A model generated the notes under the pieces. It ran no database searches. It was not told where the DNA came from and was given only the letters and a program-made list of their open reading frames with translations. A stretch of 35,120 nt of DNA from Paraburkholderia elongata (GTDB lineage: Bacteria > Pseudomonadota > Gammaproteobacteria > Burkholderiales > Burkholderiaceae), in assembly GCF_013177735.1 (NCBI RefSeq), contig NZ_WOEZ01000075.1, positions 1 to 35,120 on the forward strand. Direction: 5' to 3'. Shown piece after piece: positions 24,823 to 32,655 of this stretch. The stretch's first letter is position 1, and the number at the start of each line of letters is the position of its first letter. The translations under genes and the position numbers were made by a program.

Positions 24823-25749
24823 TCATCGGGTCGCGTCGAGCACGACCTTGCCGCGAGCGTGACGGGTCAAGTTCTTTTTCAGGGCATCGGCCGCACGCGA
24901 CAGCGGAAAGGCCGCTTCGACTTCGGCTCTGAGCTCGCCCGAATCGAAGTGCGCAGCGATCGCAGCCAACTGCTTGCCATCGGAGCGGGTTGCGAAATGT
25001 TTCGCCACCACACCCGCTAGCCTCGCGCGCTCGGCATCCGGTGGACTGACCGGTGACACCAGGGTACCGCCGGCCTTTAACAACGACCAGGAACGATCCT
25101 GTGTTTCACCGCCAACGAGATCCAGGACGATGTCCACGGACGACACGATCTGTTCGAAGGACTCCGTCTGATAGTCGATGGCCTGCGTCGCGCCAAGCCG
25201 TCTGACATAGTCAAGATTGCTGGACGACGCCGTTCCGATTACGTTTGCACCGGCGATTCTCGCCAGCTGCACCGCCATACTGCCAACGCCGCCTGCCGCG
25301 CCGTGAATCAGCACGTGCTGCCCCGGCTTGACGCCAGCGTGCTCATGCAACGCCTGCCATGCAGTCAATGCTGTCGCAGGCACGCCTGCCGCTTCAAGCA
25401 GGGAAAGTTTATTCGGGACTAAAGCCAGGCGATCCGTTGAGGCGATCACCTTCGTGACGTACCCGCCGACGATCCCGATGTAACCGAAGACTTCGTCACC
25501 CACGGCGAAGCCCCTGACCCCGGCGCCCAGTGCCGAAATCTTTCCCGACACCTCAACGCCAGGCGTGTAAGGTAGTGACAGCGGCAGGAACGCTTTCATC
25601 CTGCCTTCAAGAATTTTCCAGTCGACCGGGTTGACGCCGCTCCCCGCAACGTCGATTAATACTTCGCCCTCTCCCGGTACCGGGTCAGGGATATCTTCCA
25701 GTGTCAGAACTTCGGGGCCGCCGTAGACATAGGCACGTATTGCTTTCAT
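24823..25749 (-). CDS. NAD(P)H-quinone-oxidoreductase-like MDR enzyme
   Basis: A 308-residue medium-chain dehydrogenase/reductase of the zinc-free quinone oxidoreductase branch. The GroES-like domain includes GSGVNPVDWKI and PYTPGVEVSG. The nucleotide motif AAGGVGSMAVQLA lies near residue 146, and a YGG/PEVL pattern opens the protein. The Cys and His zinc ligands of alcohol dehydrogenases are missing. It would reduce a quinone, enone or aldehyde with NADPH. Its start is 27 bases after the SDR stop, so the two form an operon. It may reduce an unsaturated or quinone intermediate of the local catabolic route; the real substrate is unknown. Confidence 0.9.
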   Translation of the reverse strand: MKAIRAYVYGGPEVLTLEDIPDPVPGEGEVLIDVAGSGVNPVDWKILEGRMKAFLPLSLPYTPGVEVSGKISALGAGVRGFAVGDEVFGYIGIVGGYVTKVIASTDRLALVPNKLSLLEAAGVPATALTAWQALHEHAGVKPGQHVLIHGAAGGVGSMAVQLARIAGANVIGTASSSNLDYVRRLGATQAIDYQTESFEQIVSSVDIVLDLVGGETQDRSWSLLKAGGTLVSPVSPPDAERARLAGVVAKHFATRSDGKQLAAIAAHFDSGELRAEVEAAFPLSRAADALKKNLTRHARGKVVLDATR

Positions 25750-25776
25750 GAGTTACTCCTGATTGAGCTTGATGTG

Positions 25777-26547
25777 TCAAATCACCGAGAGCAGGCCGCC
25801 ATCAACAAGCAAGGCGATACCGGTGACATAGCTCGACATGTCCGAACCGAGCCACGCAACAGCGTCGCCTATTTCGGACGGTTTCCCCAGACGGCGCAAT
25901 GGAGTGCGTTGTCGAAAACCTTCCGAGGCTGCGGCAATGCCGGGATTCGTGCGCAGCAAGTGTGTGTCGATCGTGCCGGGGCAGATGGCATTCACGCGGA
26001 TCCCGTCGGGACCGAGCGCGTCCGCGAGGGCCTTGGCCATCAGCACGACACCACCCTTGCTGGTCGAGTAAGCGACAGTCATACCGGCGCCCGCGATACC
26101 CCCCATGCTCGCCATCAGTACGATGCTGCCAGGCTTGCCACGCGCCTTCATCTGGCGTGCCGCGGCTTGCGCACCGAACAGCACGCCGTCGAGATTGACC
26201 GCCATCAACCGCCGGTAGTCGCTTTCGGCGACGTCGGGACCGTCCTCGCGCAACGTGATGCCTGCGTTGCAAACCATTACGTCGACACCGCCAAACTCGG
26301 CCGCCGCATCGACCAGCGCGTCGACTTCCGCATGCTGCGTCACGTCGGTGCGTTGAAATCGCGTGAGCACACCCAGCGCTTCGATCTCGGCAGTCGTCTG
26401 CGTACCGCCCTCGTGCGGGGTTTCGGTGACGTCGGAGACGATCACTGCCTTCGCTCCGTGCCGCGCCGCACTAATCGCAATGGCTCGACCGATGCCGCTG
26501 GCCGCGCCGGTGACCAGCACGACCTTGTCCTTAAGAATATCGCTCAT
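25777..26547 (-). CDS. SDR family oxidoreductase
   Basis: A 256-residue classical SDR, the standard family length. TGAASGIG lies at about residues 14-21, CNAG near 93, and the catalytic set is Ser in LMASMGG with YSTSK downstream. NAICPGTIDTHLL follows as the usual substrate-loop entry. An Asp after the second strand (VSDVTE) suggests NAD rather than NADP. It is the first gene of a pair with the MDR enzyme and probably oxidises an alcohol or dihydrodiol intermediate. The upstream 105 bases hold a good -35 box and a direct repeat. Confidence 0.9.
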   Translation of the reverse strand: MSDILKDKVVLVTGAASGIGRAIAISAARHGAKAVIVSDVTETPHEGGTQTTAEIEALGVLTRFQRTDVTQHAEVDALVDAAAEFGGVDVMVCNAGITLREDGPDVAESDYRRLMAVNLDGVLFGAQAAARQMKARGKPGSIVLMASMGGIAGAGMTVAYSTSKGGVVLMAKALADALGPDGIRVNAICPGTIDTHLLRTNPGIAAASEGFRQRTPLRRLGKPSEIGDAVAWLGSDMSSYVTGIALLVDGGLLSVI

Positions 26548-26596
26548 TTTGGTATCCTTATAAATAAGTCAACTTAACCGCATGTACTGGACCAAC

Positions 26597-26623
26597 AGTC
26601 TAGTGGTGCGTAGTGGATGTCAA
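26597..26623 (-). promoter_or_regulatory. Possible promoter for the SDR/MDR gene pair
   Basis: On the minus strand an exact TTGACA (26618-26623) and TAGACT (26597-26602, 4 of 6 matches to TATAAT) stand 15 bases apart, a short spacer. A 6-base direct repeat TAGTGG (plus strand, 26601-26606 and 26611-26616) with a 10-base period lies between them and could be a regulator site. Promoter assignment is tentative. Confidence 0.3.
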
Positions 26624-26652
26624 GACGCCACCGCGTGAGCGCAGTCGATTTT

Positions 26653-27096
26653 TCACGCTTCCTTCGCACCGGCAGGAAAAGCACCGAGTTGCTGCATCAG
26701 CGAGAAGAGATTGGCGACACCCCAGTGCTCGGCAATCTTGCCGTTGCGCACGCGCATCGCGTCGACAGTTTCAAAATGGATCTTTCGACCGGTGGGCGGC
26801 ACGCCAAGGAAGGTGCCTTCGTGTGTGCCGTGATACGTCTTGTAGGTCGTCACCAGATCCCCATCGGCAACCTGCCAATGAATGTCCGCGTGGAAGTCGG
26901 GGAACGCGGCACGCAGTGCGTGGTAGAGGCCGCGTGCACCATCCTTGTCCGGGGAGCAGTTCGGCTGCGGCGTATGGTCGACGAAATCGTCCGCGAATAA
27001 TTCTTCGAATACTTCAAAGTTGCCGCCGCCTTGAACCTCTTCGGTATTGCGACGAACTACAGCCTTTGCTTCTTCGCTTGCGTTGCTACGGGTCAT
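26653..27096 (-). CDS. SnoaL-like ester cyclase family protein
   Basis: A 147-residue protein of the SnoaL/ester cyclase branch of the NTF2-like fold. The typical pattern is present: NFEVFEELFADDFVDHTP at the start of the cone, then RAAFPDFHADIHWQVADGD, HEGTFLGVPPTGR and GKIAEHWGV at the end. His and Asp residues line the pocket as in SnoaL polyketide cyclases, but in catabolic clusters such proteins often act as isomerases, hydratases or lactone-handling enzymes. It starts 57 bases after the second SDR and is probably co-transcribed with it. The reaction here is not known. Confidence 0.87.
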   Translation of the reverse strand: MTRSNASEEAKAVVRRNTEEVQGGGNFEVFEELFADDFVDHTPQPNCSPDKDGARGLYHALRAAFPDFHADIHWQVADGDLVTTYKTYHGTHEGTFLGVPPTGRKIHFETVDAMRVRNGKIAEHWGVANLFSLMQQLGAFPAGAKEA

Positions 27097-27153
27097 GTCA
27101 TGCTCCAGAACGGTTGAAATGCGAGTGTTTCAGTTCACAACGATACGGGTCGG

Positions 27154-27930
27154 TCACTGCAACTCGAAGCCACCGATGGTCATCCCACCGTCGACCACGA
27201 GCATCTGCCCGATCACATAACTCGCCGCCGACGAGCAGAGCCAGACAGCAGCGGCGGCCACTTCGGCCGGTTGGGCGCCCCGCTTCGCCGGGATCGCGGT
27301 GCGGGCAAGTTCGGCGAAGGCCGGGTTCTGCGCGCTATTTGCGACCACCATCGGCGTCTCGATCCATCCGGGGGCCAACGCGTTGACGCGGATGCCGTGC
27401 GCGGCGTTTTCCATCGCCGCGACGCGGGTCAGACCATGGACGCCGTGCTTCGATGCTGCGTAGGCGCTCATCCCGCCAGGGCCGGTCAGCGCGGCGACGG
27501 ACGCTGTATTGCAGATGGCGCCGCCACCGCTTCGCTTCATCAGCGGTAACTGGTACTTCATGCCGAGGAACACGCTGCGAAGATTGACCCTGAGGACCCT
27601 GTCGAAGTCGTCCGTGGGGTAATCCTCGATCCGGTAAGTTCCGCCCGTAATGCCGGCGTTGTTGAACGCCGCGTCGAGTCGCCCGGCGTCTCTTTCTATA
27701 CGTGCGAGGAGCGTGGAAACATCCTCCTCGCTCGCCACATCGACTCGTGCGATGGCGGCCTTTCCGCCGGCCCTGACAATCAGATCCTCGGTTTCAGCGA
27801 GACCGTTCTCGTTGACGTCGGCAGCGTAGACGTACGCGCCGCGGCTGGAGAAGGCTCGTGCGGCCTCCCGGCCGATGCCGGAGCCAGCGCCCGTCACGAG
27901 CACGACCTTTCCGTTGAAATCTTCAGTCAT
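27154..27930 (-). CDS. SDR family oxidoreductase
   Basis: A 258-residue SDR. TGAGSGIG is the cofactor loop, followed by Asp in AADVNENG, which favours NAD. NNAG is near residue 87, and the active site is Ser in NTASVAALTG with YAASK downstream. LAPGWIETPM marks the substrate loop. A start 4 codons upstream (27942) is also possible; GAGGGATGCC just before 27930 supports the shorter form. The gene precedes the SnoaL-like gene. The upstream region contains TTATGCTAACTATAA, a small inverted repeat that may be an operator. Confidence 0.9.
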   Translation of the reverse strand: MTEDFNGKVVLVTGAGSGIGREAARAFSSRGAYVYAADVNENGLAETEDLIVRAGGKAAIARVDVASEEDVSTLLARIERDAGRLDAAFNNAGITGGTYRIEDYPTDDFDRVLRVNLRSVFLGMKYQLPLMKRSGGGAICNTASVAALTGPGGMSAYAASKHGVHGLTRVAAMENAAHGIRVNALAPGWIETPMVVANSAQNPAFAELARTAIPAKRGAQPAEVAAAAVWLCSSAASYVIGQMLVVDGGMTIGGFELQ

Positions 27931-27995
27931 GGCATCCCTCACGCAGTGCTATTAAGCGCATTTATAGTTAGCATAACGATATATTGTGGTGTTAC

Positions 27996-28015
27996 GCTGG
28001 GCGATGATGCCCAGC
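27996..28015. repeat. 7-bp inverted repeat between DoxX and SDR genes
   Basis: GCTGGGC and GCCCAGC flank a 6-base loop and would form a strong GC hairpin. It lies after the DoxX stop codon and before the SDR promoter. No T-run follows on either strand, so it is not a standard intrinsic terminator, but it may still separate the two transcripts. Confidence 0.4.
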
Positions 28016-28061
28016 TCACTCGATGACTTGCCAGGACGACCCACGGCCATCCCGAACGTCG

Positions 28062-28487
28062 TTATTGAGCGGTCCCTGCGACCAGCACTTCGCGACGGTT
28101 ATCAAAGCTGAATGCGCCTGCGCCATAAGCCACGACCTGGATCAAACCGCCGGCCATCGCGACGTTCTTGAGAAAGTGGAACATCTGGTTCTGGTCGCCG
28201 AGCGCGTGGTGGAAGATCAGCGCGGTAATAATCGAATACGCTGCCAGCAGCACGGCAACGAGCCGCGTGCGATAGCCGACGATCAGCAGAACGCTGCCAA
28301 CCAGCTCAAGTGCCATCGAGCCGAGATAGCCGAGCAGCGGCACGGGCAATCCTAGCGACCCGATGTAGCCGATGGTCGCTCCGGGCGCAGTGAGTTTGCT
28401 AAAGCCGCTCACCAGAAAAATGGCAGCGATGAGAATGCGGCCAATCAGCGGAAGGGCCTGGTTAGAATTTGCAGAGGTTGAGTTCAT
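28062..28487 (-). CDS. DoxX family membrane protein
   Basis: A 141-residue protein with four hydrophobic helices and the DoxX opening LIGRILIAAIFLVSGFSKL, followed by a conserved G-rich second helix (LPVPLLGYLGSMALELVGSV). DoxX proteins sit in the inner membrane, often with thiol- or redox-stress partners, and are commonly encoded beside pirins and SDRs under LysR control. AAGGA lies before the ATG. It starts 57 bases after the pirin stop, so the two are probably one transcript. A direct role in catabolism is not shown. Confidence 0.9.
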   Translation of the reverse strand: MNSTSANSNQALPLIGRILIAAIFLVSGFSKLTAPGATIGYIGSLGLPVPLLGYLGSMALELVGSVLLIVGYRTRLVAVLLAAYSIITALIFHHALGDQNQMFHFLKNVAMAGGLIQVVAYGAGAFSFDNRREVLVAGTAQ

Positions 28488-28544
28488 GACGAGTTCCTTA
28501 AGTTAAGTAAAAAGAGACGAAGATTAAGTGGACTGCTTGTGCGA

Positions 28545-29345
28545 CTAACGGATGCGGCCGCGAGAGCGAAGCTGCTTGCCAATTCGTGCGATCTGGGCCT
28601 CTCCCGCTTGCAGCGCGGCCTCTGACGTGTGAACCGAGTAGTAGCCGAGCACCAGGTCATGCGGGTGTTTTACTGCGGACGCGAAAATGAATTCGGCGTC
28701 GGTGTCTGCGACGAAGTCGAGAGCGTCTTCGGACTCGCTGAAGACCGCGAGTTCGCTGCGCAGACGCTCGCCCGCGACGCGAAGCGCGCCCCGATGCACG
28801 TGGGCCCAGCCCACGGTATGTCCAGCGGGCGGCACATAGCGCCAGCGCTCGCCTGCCTTGAGCCGTACGTGCAAATAGTTGATCCCTTCCGGCGCCAATA
28901 CCGGGCTGTGTGCGTCCCTATAGCTGCCGAGAATGACGCGCGCAGGACCCACATGCGGGATGGCCTGCGCGGGAAGATATTGGGTTTGCGGTTCCCCATT
29001 CTCGATTTCGGGCGGCAACGCCACCCACATCTGGTAACCGTGAAAGCGCTTCAGGTCCGCTGGACTGGCGTCGTGCCAGATACCGTTGCCCGCGTTCATC
29101 CACTCGACGCTGCCCGCGGACAACACGCCCGACGCGCCCGTCGTATCTTCGTAACTCAGGTTGCCCGAGAGAAGGACCGTGATCGTCGCGATGCCCGAAT
29201 GCGGGTGCATTGGAAACAGTGCGTCGCTCGACGGCGTGAAATCGAAGTAGTCCAGGAACACGAACGGCTTGATCAGCTCGCCCAGTTCGGCGGGGCTAAC
29301 GATGCGCGTGACCGGGCCATGGCGGCGCCCTTGGGTACGCGCCAC
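28545..29345 (-). CDS. Pirin family protein, N-terminus displaced by frameshift
   Basis: A 266-residue bicupin pirin. The metal-binding region is clear: FLDYFDFTPS, then FPMHPHSGIATITVLLSGN with the two His of the HxH pair, and the later DTTGASGVLSAGSVEWMNAG. Some pirins act as quercetinases or redox-sensitive regulators. In this frame the only start is a GTG at 29345 with no ribosome site. An ATG at 29416 with AGGAAA upstream opens a different frame reading MAPATDLLEAATPVVRPAV, which is just what pirin N-termini look like. A single-base change near 29352-29375 would join them, so the gene is either damaged at its N-terminus or contains a sequence error. Confidence 0.82.
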   Translation of the reverse strand: MARTQGRRHGPVTRIVSPAELGELIKPFVFLDYFDFTPSSDALFPMHPHSGIATITVLLSGNLSYEDTTGASGVLSAGSVEWMNAGNGIWHDASPADLKRFHGYQMWVALPPEIENGEPQTQYLPAQAIPHVGPARVILGSYRDAHSPVLAPEGINYLHVRLKAGERWRYVPPAGHTVGWAHVHRGALRVAGERLRSELAVFSESEDALDFVADTDAEFIFASAVKHPHDLVLGYYSVHTSEAALQAGEAQIARIGKQLRSRGRIR

Positions 29346-29533
29346 AACGGTGCGCGAAGGACTGCTGGCCGGACAACGGGCGTGGCTGCTTCGAGTAGAT
29401 CAGTGGCGGGAGCCATGACGATTTCCTTGTGGAGATGACATGGCTGAAGGTTAGAAGCTGGCGAACCCCAGCGGAAGCCTATATATTTGGATAAAGTCTA
29501 TCGCCTCAACCGATGAACTTTTGCGACGAGCAT

Positions 29534-29555
29534 CTCCGCGTGGCAGTTCGCGGAG
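29534..29555. repeat. 7-bp inverted repeat between LysR and pirin genes
   Basis: CTCCGCG and CGCGGAG enclose the 8-base loop TGGCAGTT. It lies between the LysR stop codon and the pirin start. No T-run follows on either strand. It may be a weak transcript end or simply chance in GC-rich DNA. Confidence 0.3.
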
Positions 29556-29672
29556 GCCTCTTCGGTTCTGGTGCTTGTACAGAGGAAGCGTTTGAGACGG
29601 TGAACCCGTTGCTTATCGAGTTCCTGGATGGATTACAACCGGGGTAATGAAATGTCAGGTCGACCACGACCG

Positions 29673-30575
29673 TCACTCTTCATTCGAGGTTTGTTTTAGT
29701 CGACCGAGAAACCAACGGCCCGCGGGGCCTGGCGGCGTATCTTTGCGATAGATTGCAAGCATGGCAATCGGCGGCGTTTGGGGCTGAAAGTTTTCGATTC
29801 GCAGCGGTACCAGATCGCCCGAAACAAGATCGGCGTGTACCATCGCCGCAGGCATATGCCCCCACCCGAAGCCAGCTCGCAAAAACGCATGCTTCGCGCC
29901 CAGATCGGCTAATCGCCAGATCTGCGGAGAGAACACCCCGAATGACTTACCATCAGTCAGCGGCGTGCGATCAGTCAATACAAGCTGCACATGTTCTTCC
30001 AGTTCGCGCGATCGGATCACTCTTTCAAGCGATGCCAAGGGATGTGTCGGACCGGTAACGGTGACCATCGGCACGTCGAGCAGCTTCTCGGCATCAATCG
30101 ATTCGGGCACGGCCGGCATGGAACCGCTAATGCCGAGCCTGCACGCCCGCTCCACCACTCGCTGCACTACCGCACCCAAGGCTTCGACATACAAGCGCAC
30201 TGGCGTGTCAGGAAACGCGTCACGGAATTCTCCAACCGCCCGTGTGAGTGAGGCCATCGGATACATGACGTCCACCACGACGGAAAGCTCTGGCTCAAGT
30301 CCCTCCGCGATTGCTCGCGCCCTCGACTTGAAACCATCCATGCAGTTGACGGTGAGACGCGCCTGCGAAAGCAATGCAGCACCTTCATCCGTCAATCGTG
30401 GATAGTGACCACTCCGGTCGAACAAAGGCACATTGATTTGAGCTTCAAGATTGGCGAGCGTCTGACTCACGACGGACTGTGCCCTGCGAAGCTTACGTCC
30501 TGCCGCAGAGAAGCTTCCTTCGTCTGCGGCAGCGATAAAGGTGCGCAGTTGGTCCATGGATACGCCGTCGAGCAT
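29673..30575 (-). CDS. LysR family transcriptional regulator
   Basis: A 300-residue LysR regulator. The DNA-binding domain spans residues about 6-65 (DQLRTFIAAADEGSFSAAGR, then QSVVSQTLANLEAQINVPLF), and the effector domain begins near residue 95 (ELSVVVDVMYPMASL). A second ATG six codons in is equally plausible, as neither has a good ribosome site. The gene is divergent from the FAA/monooxygenase operon with 414 bases between them, and it lies upstream of the pirin/DoxX genes on its own strand, so it may control both. The effector is unknown. Confidence 0.9.
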   Translation of the reverse strand: MLDGVSMDQLRTFIAAADEGSFSAAGRKLRRAQSVVSQTLANLEAQINVPLFDRSGHYPRLTDEGAALLSQARLTVNCMDGFKSRARAIAEGLEPELSVVVDVMYPMASLTRAVGEFRDAFPDTPVRLYVEALGAVVQRVVERACRLGISGSMPAVPESIDAEKLLDVPMVTVTGPTHPLASLERVIRSRELEEHVQLVLTDRTPLTDGKSFGVFSPQIWRLADLGAKHAFLRAGFGWGHMPAAMVHADLVSGDLVPLRIENFQPQTPPIAMLAIYRKDTPPGPAGRWFLGRLKQTSNEE

Positions 30576-30989
30576 ATATCGATTTTCCGGATGGAATTTG
30601 TCGAGAAATATAGCCTTTCGAGCGTGGTGTCAAGTGCCAAAGCTTCAGTCATGTCGTCACCGAAGGAGATTTTCATACTTCGTGCCCATGCTTCATGCCT
30701 ATTCCTCGCCGCCCCATGTCACTCCCGATCCGCAGCCTGGCCGCCGACGGTCATGGCGTTGCGCTGCAAACAGGCTGGCAGGCAATCCGAATAGAGGCGT
30801 TGCGATCTGACTTCGAGATCACGATGTAAGTATTCGTCGTTGGACGCGGATGCAGCGCACAACCATACTTCCTACCACTTGACGCGGGCGCAACTACACC
30901 GTTGGTCGTTGACAGTCCGATGATGTCGTTGCGGTCGTGAGCCCGGCTCATCAAAACCAGCGGGTTCGAAATAAACAGGAGTTGTTGTT
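30576..30989. other. Divergent intergenic region of the monooxygenase operon
   Basis: This 414-base space separates the LysR gene and the FAA hydrolase operon. No convincing protein is coded. It contains an exact TTGACA (30909-30914) without a good -10 at 16-18 bases, and the palindrome TGAGCCCGGCTCA (30938-30950) about 40 bases before the FAA start. The promoters of both directions and any LysR sites should be here, but I cannot define them. Confidence 0.4.
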
Positions 30990-31685
30990 ATGCGCATCGA
31001 GTTCACATTACCCACGCCGACAGTGTTGATCCAAGGCAGCGACTCCGTCTTTCCGGTTCGGCGCATTTACTGCGTGGGCCGCAACTATGCCGCCCATGCT
31101 CGCGAGATGGGCTTCGACCCGAACCGCGAACCGCCCTTCTTTTTTTGCAAGCCCGCAGATGCCATCGTGAACGTTCCGGCTGGTACGACCGTTGAAGTTC
31201 CCTACCCGCCGCGGACCAGCGAGTACCACCACGAAATCGAACTGGTGGTAGCGATCGGACGCGCTGGCAGTGACATCGCGGTAGAGGATGCTTTGGACCA
31301 CGTCTTCGGATACGCGGTCGGTCTCGACATGACCCGGCGCGACTTGCAGCTTGCGCTGCGTGACAAGGGACGACCGTGGGAACTGGGCAAAGCATTCGAC
31401 CAATCGGCGCCCATCGCTCCGCTCCGCAGGGTTAGCGAAGTCGGCCACATTGACCGTGGCGCCCTCTGGGTACAAATCAATGGTGAGGATCGCCAACGTA
31501 CGGACCTCAGCAAGCTCATCTGGTCGGTACCGGAAATTATCGCCAACCTGTCCACGTATTTCGAACTGCAGCCTGGCGACCTCATCTACACCGGCACACC
31601 CGAAGGCGTAGGGCCGGTCCACCGCGGGGACACCATGACTGGTGGCATCGCCGGCCTGGGTGAGTTGAGCGTGAAGGTGCGGTGA
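30990..31685 (+). CDS. Fumarylacetoacetate hydrolase family protein (fumarylpyruvate hydrolase-like)
   Basis: A 231-residue single-domain FAH-family hydrolase. The metal ligands are visible as Glu82 and Glu84 in HHEIELVVAIG and Asp113 in GLDMTRRDLQ. RRIYCVGRNYAAHAREMG and PPFFFCKPADA are conserved features shared with NagK-type fumarylpyruvate hydrolases. It would cleave fumarylpyruvate or a related acylpyruvate to pyruvate and a dicarboxylate, the last step after gentisate ring cleavage. CAGGAG precedes the ATG. It is the first gene of the plus-strand operon. Other acylpyruvate or maleylpyruvate substrates remain possible, since gentisate dioxygenase lies 11 kb away in another operon. Confidence 0.88.
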   Translation: MRIEFTLPTPTVLIQGSDSVFPVRRIYCVGRNYAAHAREMGFDPNREPPFFFCKPADAIVNVPAGTTVEVPYPPRTSEYHHEIELVVAIGRAGSDIAVEDALDHVFGYAVGLDMTRRDLQLALRDKGRPWELGKAFDQSAPIAPLRRVSEVGHIDRGALWVQINGEDRQRTDLSKLIWSVPEIIANLSTYFELQPGDLIYTGTPEGVGPVHRGDTMTGGIAGLGELSVKVR

Positions 31686-31797
31686 GCATGTCCGCAGAGG
31701 CAGAACGTCACATGCTTTCGCGACCCGCACGTCTGAAACAGGACGGCAAGCCCACACGTCATTTGAATTCCATCCTCACAACCGATAGGAGCTAGAC

Positions 31798-32457
31798 ATG
31801 AATTACGCCACCCTGGCGGCGCCAGGCCGAGAAATGCCCACGTCGGACGCGCTGACATTGATGCACGTCCCCGCAAAGTTCGACGTAACGAAATGGCCCC
31901 GGGAAGTCGAAGCGTTTCTCCACAAGACCACCGACCCTCATCATCGGGCGATGTTAAAGAACTACTTCCGCCATTTGCTCCTGGAAGTAGCAGGTTACTG
32001 GGATCAAATCATCGTTCCCGAACTCACCGTCGACGAGCCCATGTACCGCGTCGGTGACCGGCGCCAGATGCACGTTCTGACAGGCAAGGCAGCTGTCGAA
32101 GGCTTCTATCGCGAAGCCGCCGAAACGCGCCAGAACGTGATGGGCGCCCGGACCATGAACATGGGCGTCGACGACTACGGCATCACCACTGAAGCCGTAT
32201 GGACCCACGTCGTGCCAGGGGCGTGCCTGCAGGACCACGGCATCAATGCCGACCCCGCGGCGCACTACCTGATGACGCACCACCTCTTCCAGATCTTCAC
32301 GTACACGAACGAGCCAAAACCAAAGCTCATCGCGGAGCGTATCTACGACGACCCGGAGAGCTACACCTATGAAAAGCTTGCACCCGCCGACGTCGTGACG
32401 CCGGAGATCGCCCGGGAACTCCTCGCCCCCTTCCTGGCTCGAGCGACGCTGGACTGA
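31798..32457 (+). CDS. NTF2/SnoaL-like domain protein
   Basis: A 219-residue protein that appears to have an NTF2-like alpha+beta cone fold. Support comes from the helical start RAMLKNYFRHLLLEVAGYW, the segment DEPMYRVGD, VLTGKAAVEGFYREAA, then the strands MNMGVDDYGITTEAVWTHV and YLMTHHLFQIFTYTN. The length exceeds plain SnoaL proteins. The HH pair in MTHHLFQIF and nearby acidic residues could form an active site, but no known enzyme is identifiable. It lies 112 bases after the FAA gene and before the flavin reductase and monooxygenase, so it probably works on a pathway intermediate. Family assignment is moderate, function unknown. Confidence 0.65.
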   Translation: MNYATLAAPGREMPTSDALTLMHVPAKFDVTKWPREVEAFLHKTTDPHHRAMLKNYFRHLLLEVAGYWDQIIVPELTVDEPMYRVGDRRQMHVLTGKAAVEGFYREAAETRQNVMGARTMNMGVDDYGITTEAVWTHVVPGACLQDHGINADPAAHYLMTHHLFQIFTYTNEPKPKLIAERIYDDPESYTYEKLAPADVVTPEIARELLAPFLARATLD

Positions 32458-32480
32458 TGCCCCTCAGTCGAGGTTAAGGG

Positions 32481-32509
32481 AGTGACGACGTCTTCAGAAC
32501 GACGTCACT
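32481..32509. repeat. Strong intercistronic hairpin
   Basis: AGTGACG-A-CGT and ACG-A-CGTCACT form a 10-bp stem with one A-A mismatch and a 7-base loop CTTCAGA. It begins 23 bases after the NTF2-like stop. No T-run follows, so it is more likely a transcript-stabilising or partial-termination structure within the operon than a full terminator. Confidence 0.5.
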
Positions 32510-32537
32510 CGACGTGGCCGCTAAAGTTTCTGAAACA

Positions 32538-32655
32538 ATGAATCGCATTACTAACGAATTCAGCACGGTAGACGCATCACTCGGTGCTTCCGATCTTGCT
32601 TACACCGGCGGTGCCCAACTTGCGCTGCGTGACATCGGCACTATGAAGAGAAAAG
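32538..32655 (+). other. Short open frame before flavin reductase, possible gene remnant
   Basis: From an ATG at 32538 the plus strand reads NEFSTVDASLGASDLAYTGG and on to LALRDIG before running out of frame over the flavin reductase. The composition is protein-like, and the DLAY-x-GGAQLALR pattern is loosely reminiscent of amidase N-termini, but there is no strong ribosome site and no continuation. It may be the leftover start of a deleted gene, or only leader sequence. Confidence 0.25.

Noticed and set aside
28629..29438. 269-codon plus-strand open frame
   Set aside because: It is antisense to the pirin gene and has no recognisable domain.
30405..30794. 129-codon plus-strand frame across the LysR start and intergenic region
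   Set aside because: Half overlaps the LysR gene antisense, and the rest has Cys/Ala-rich translation, no ribosome site and no domain.
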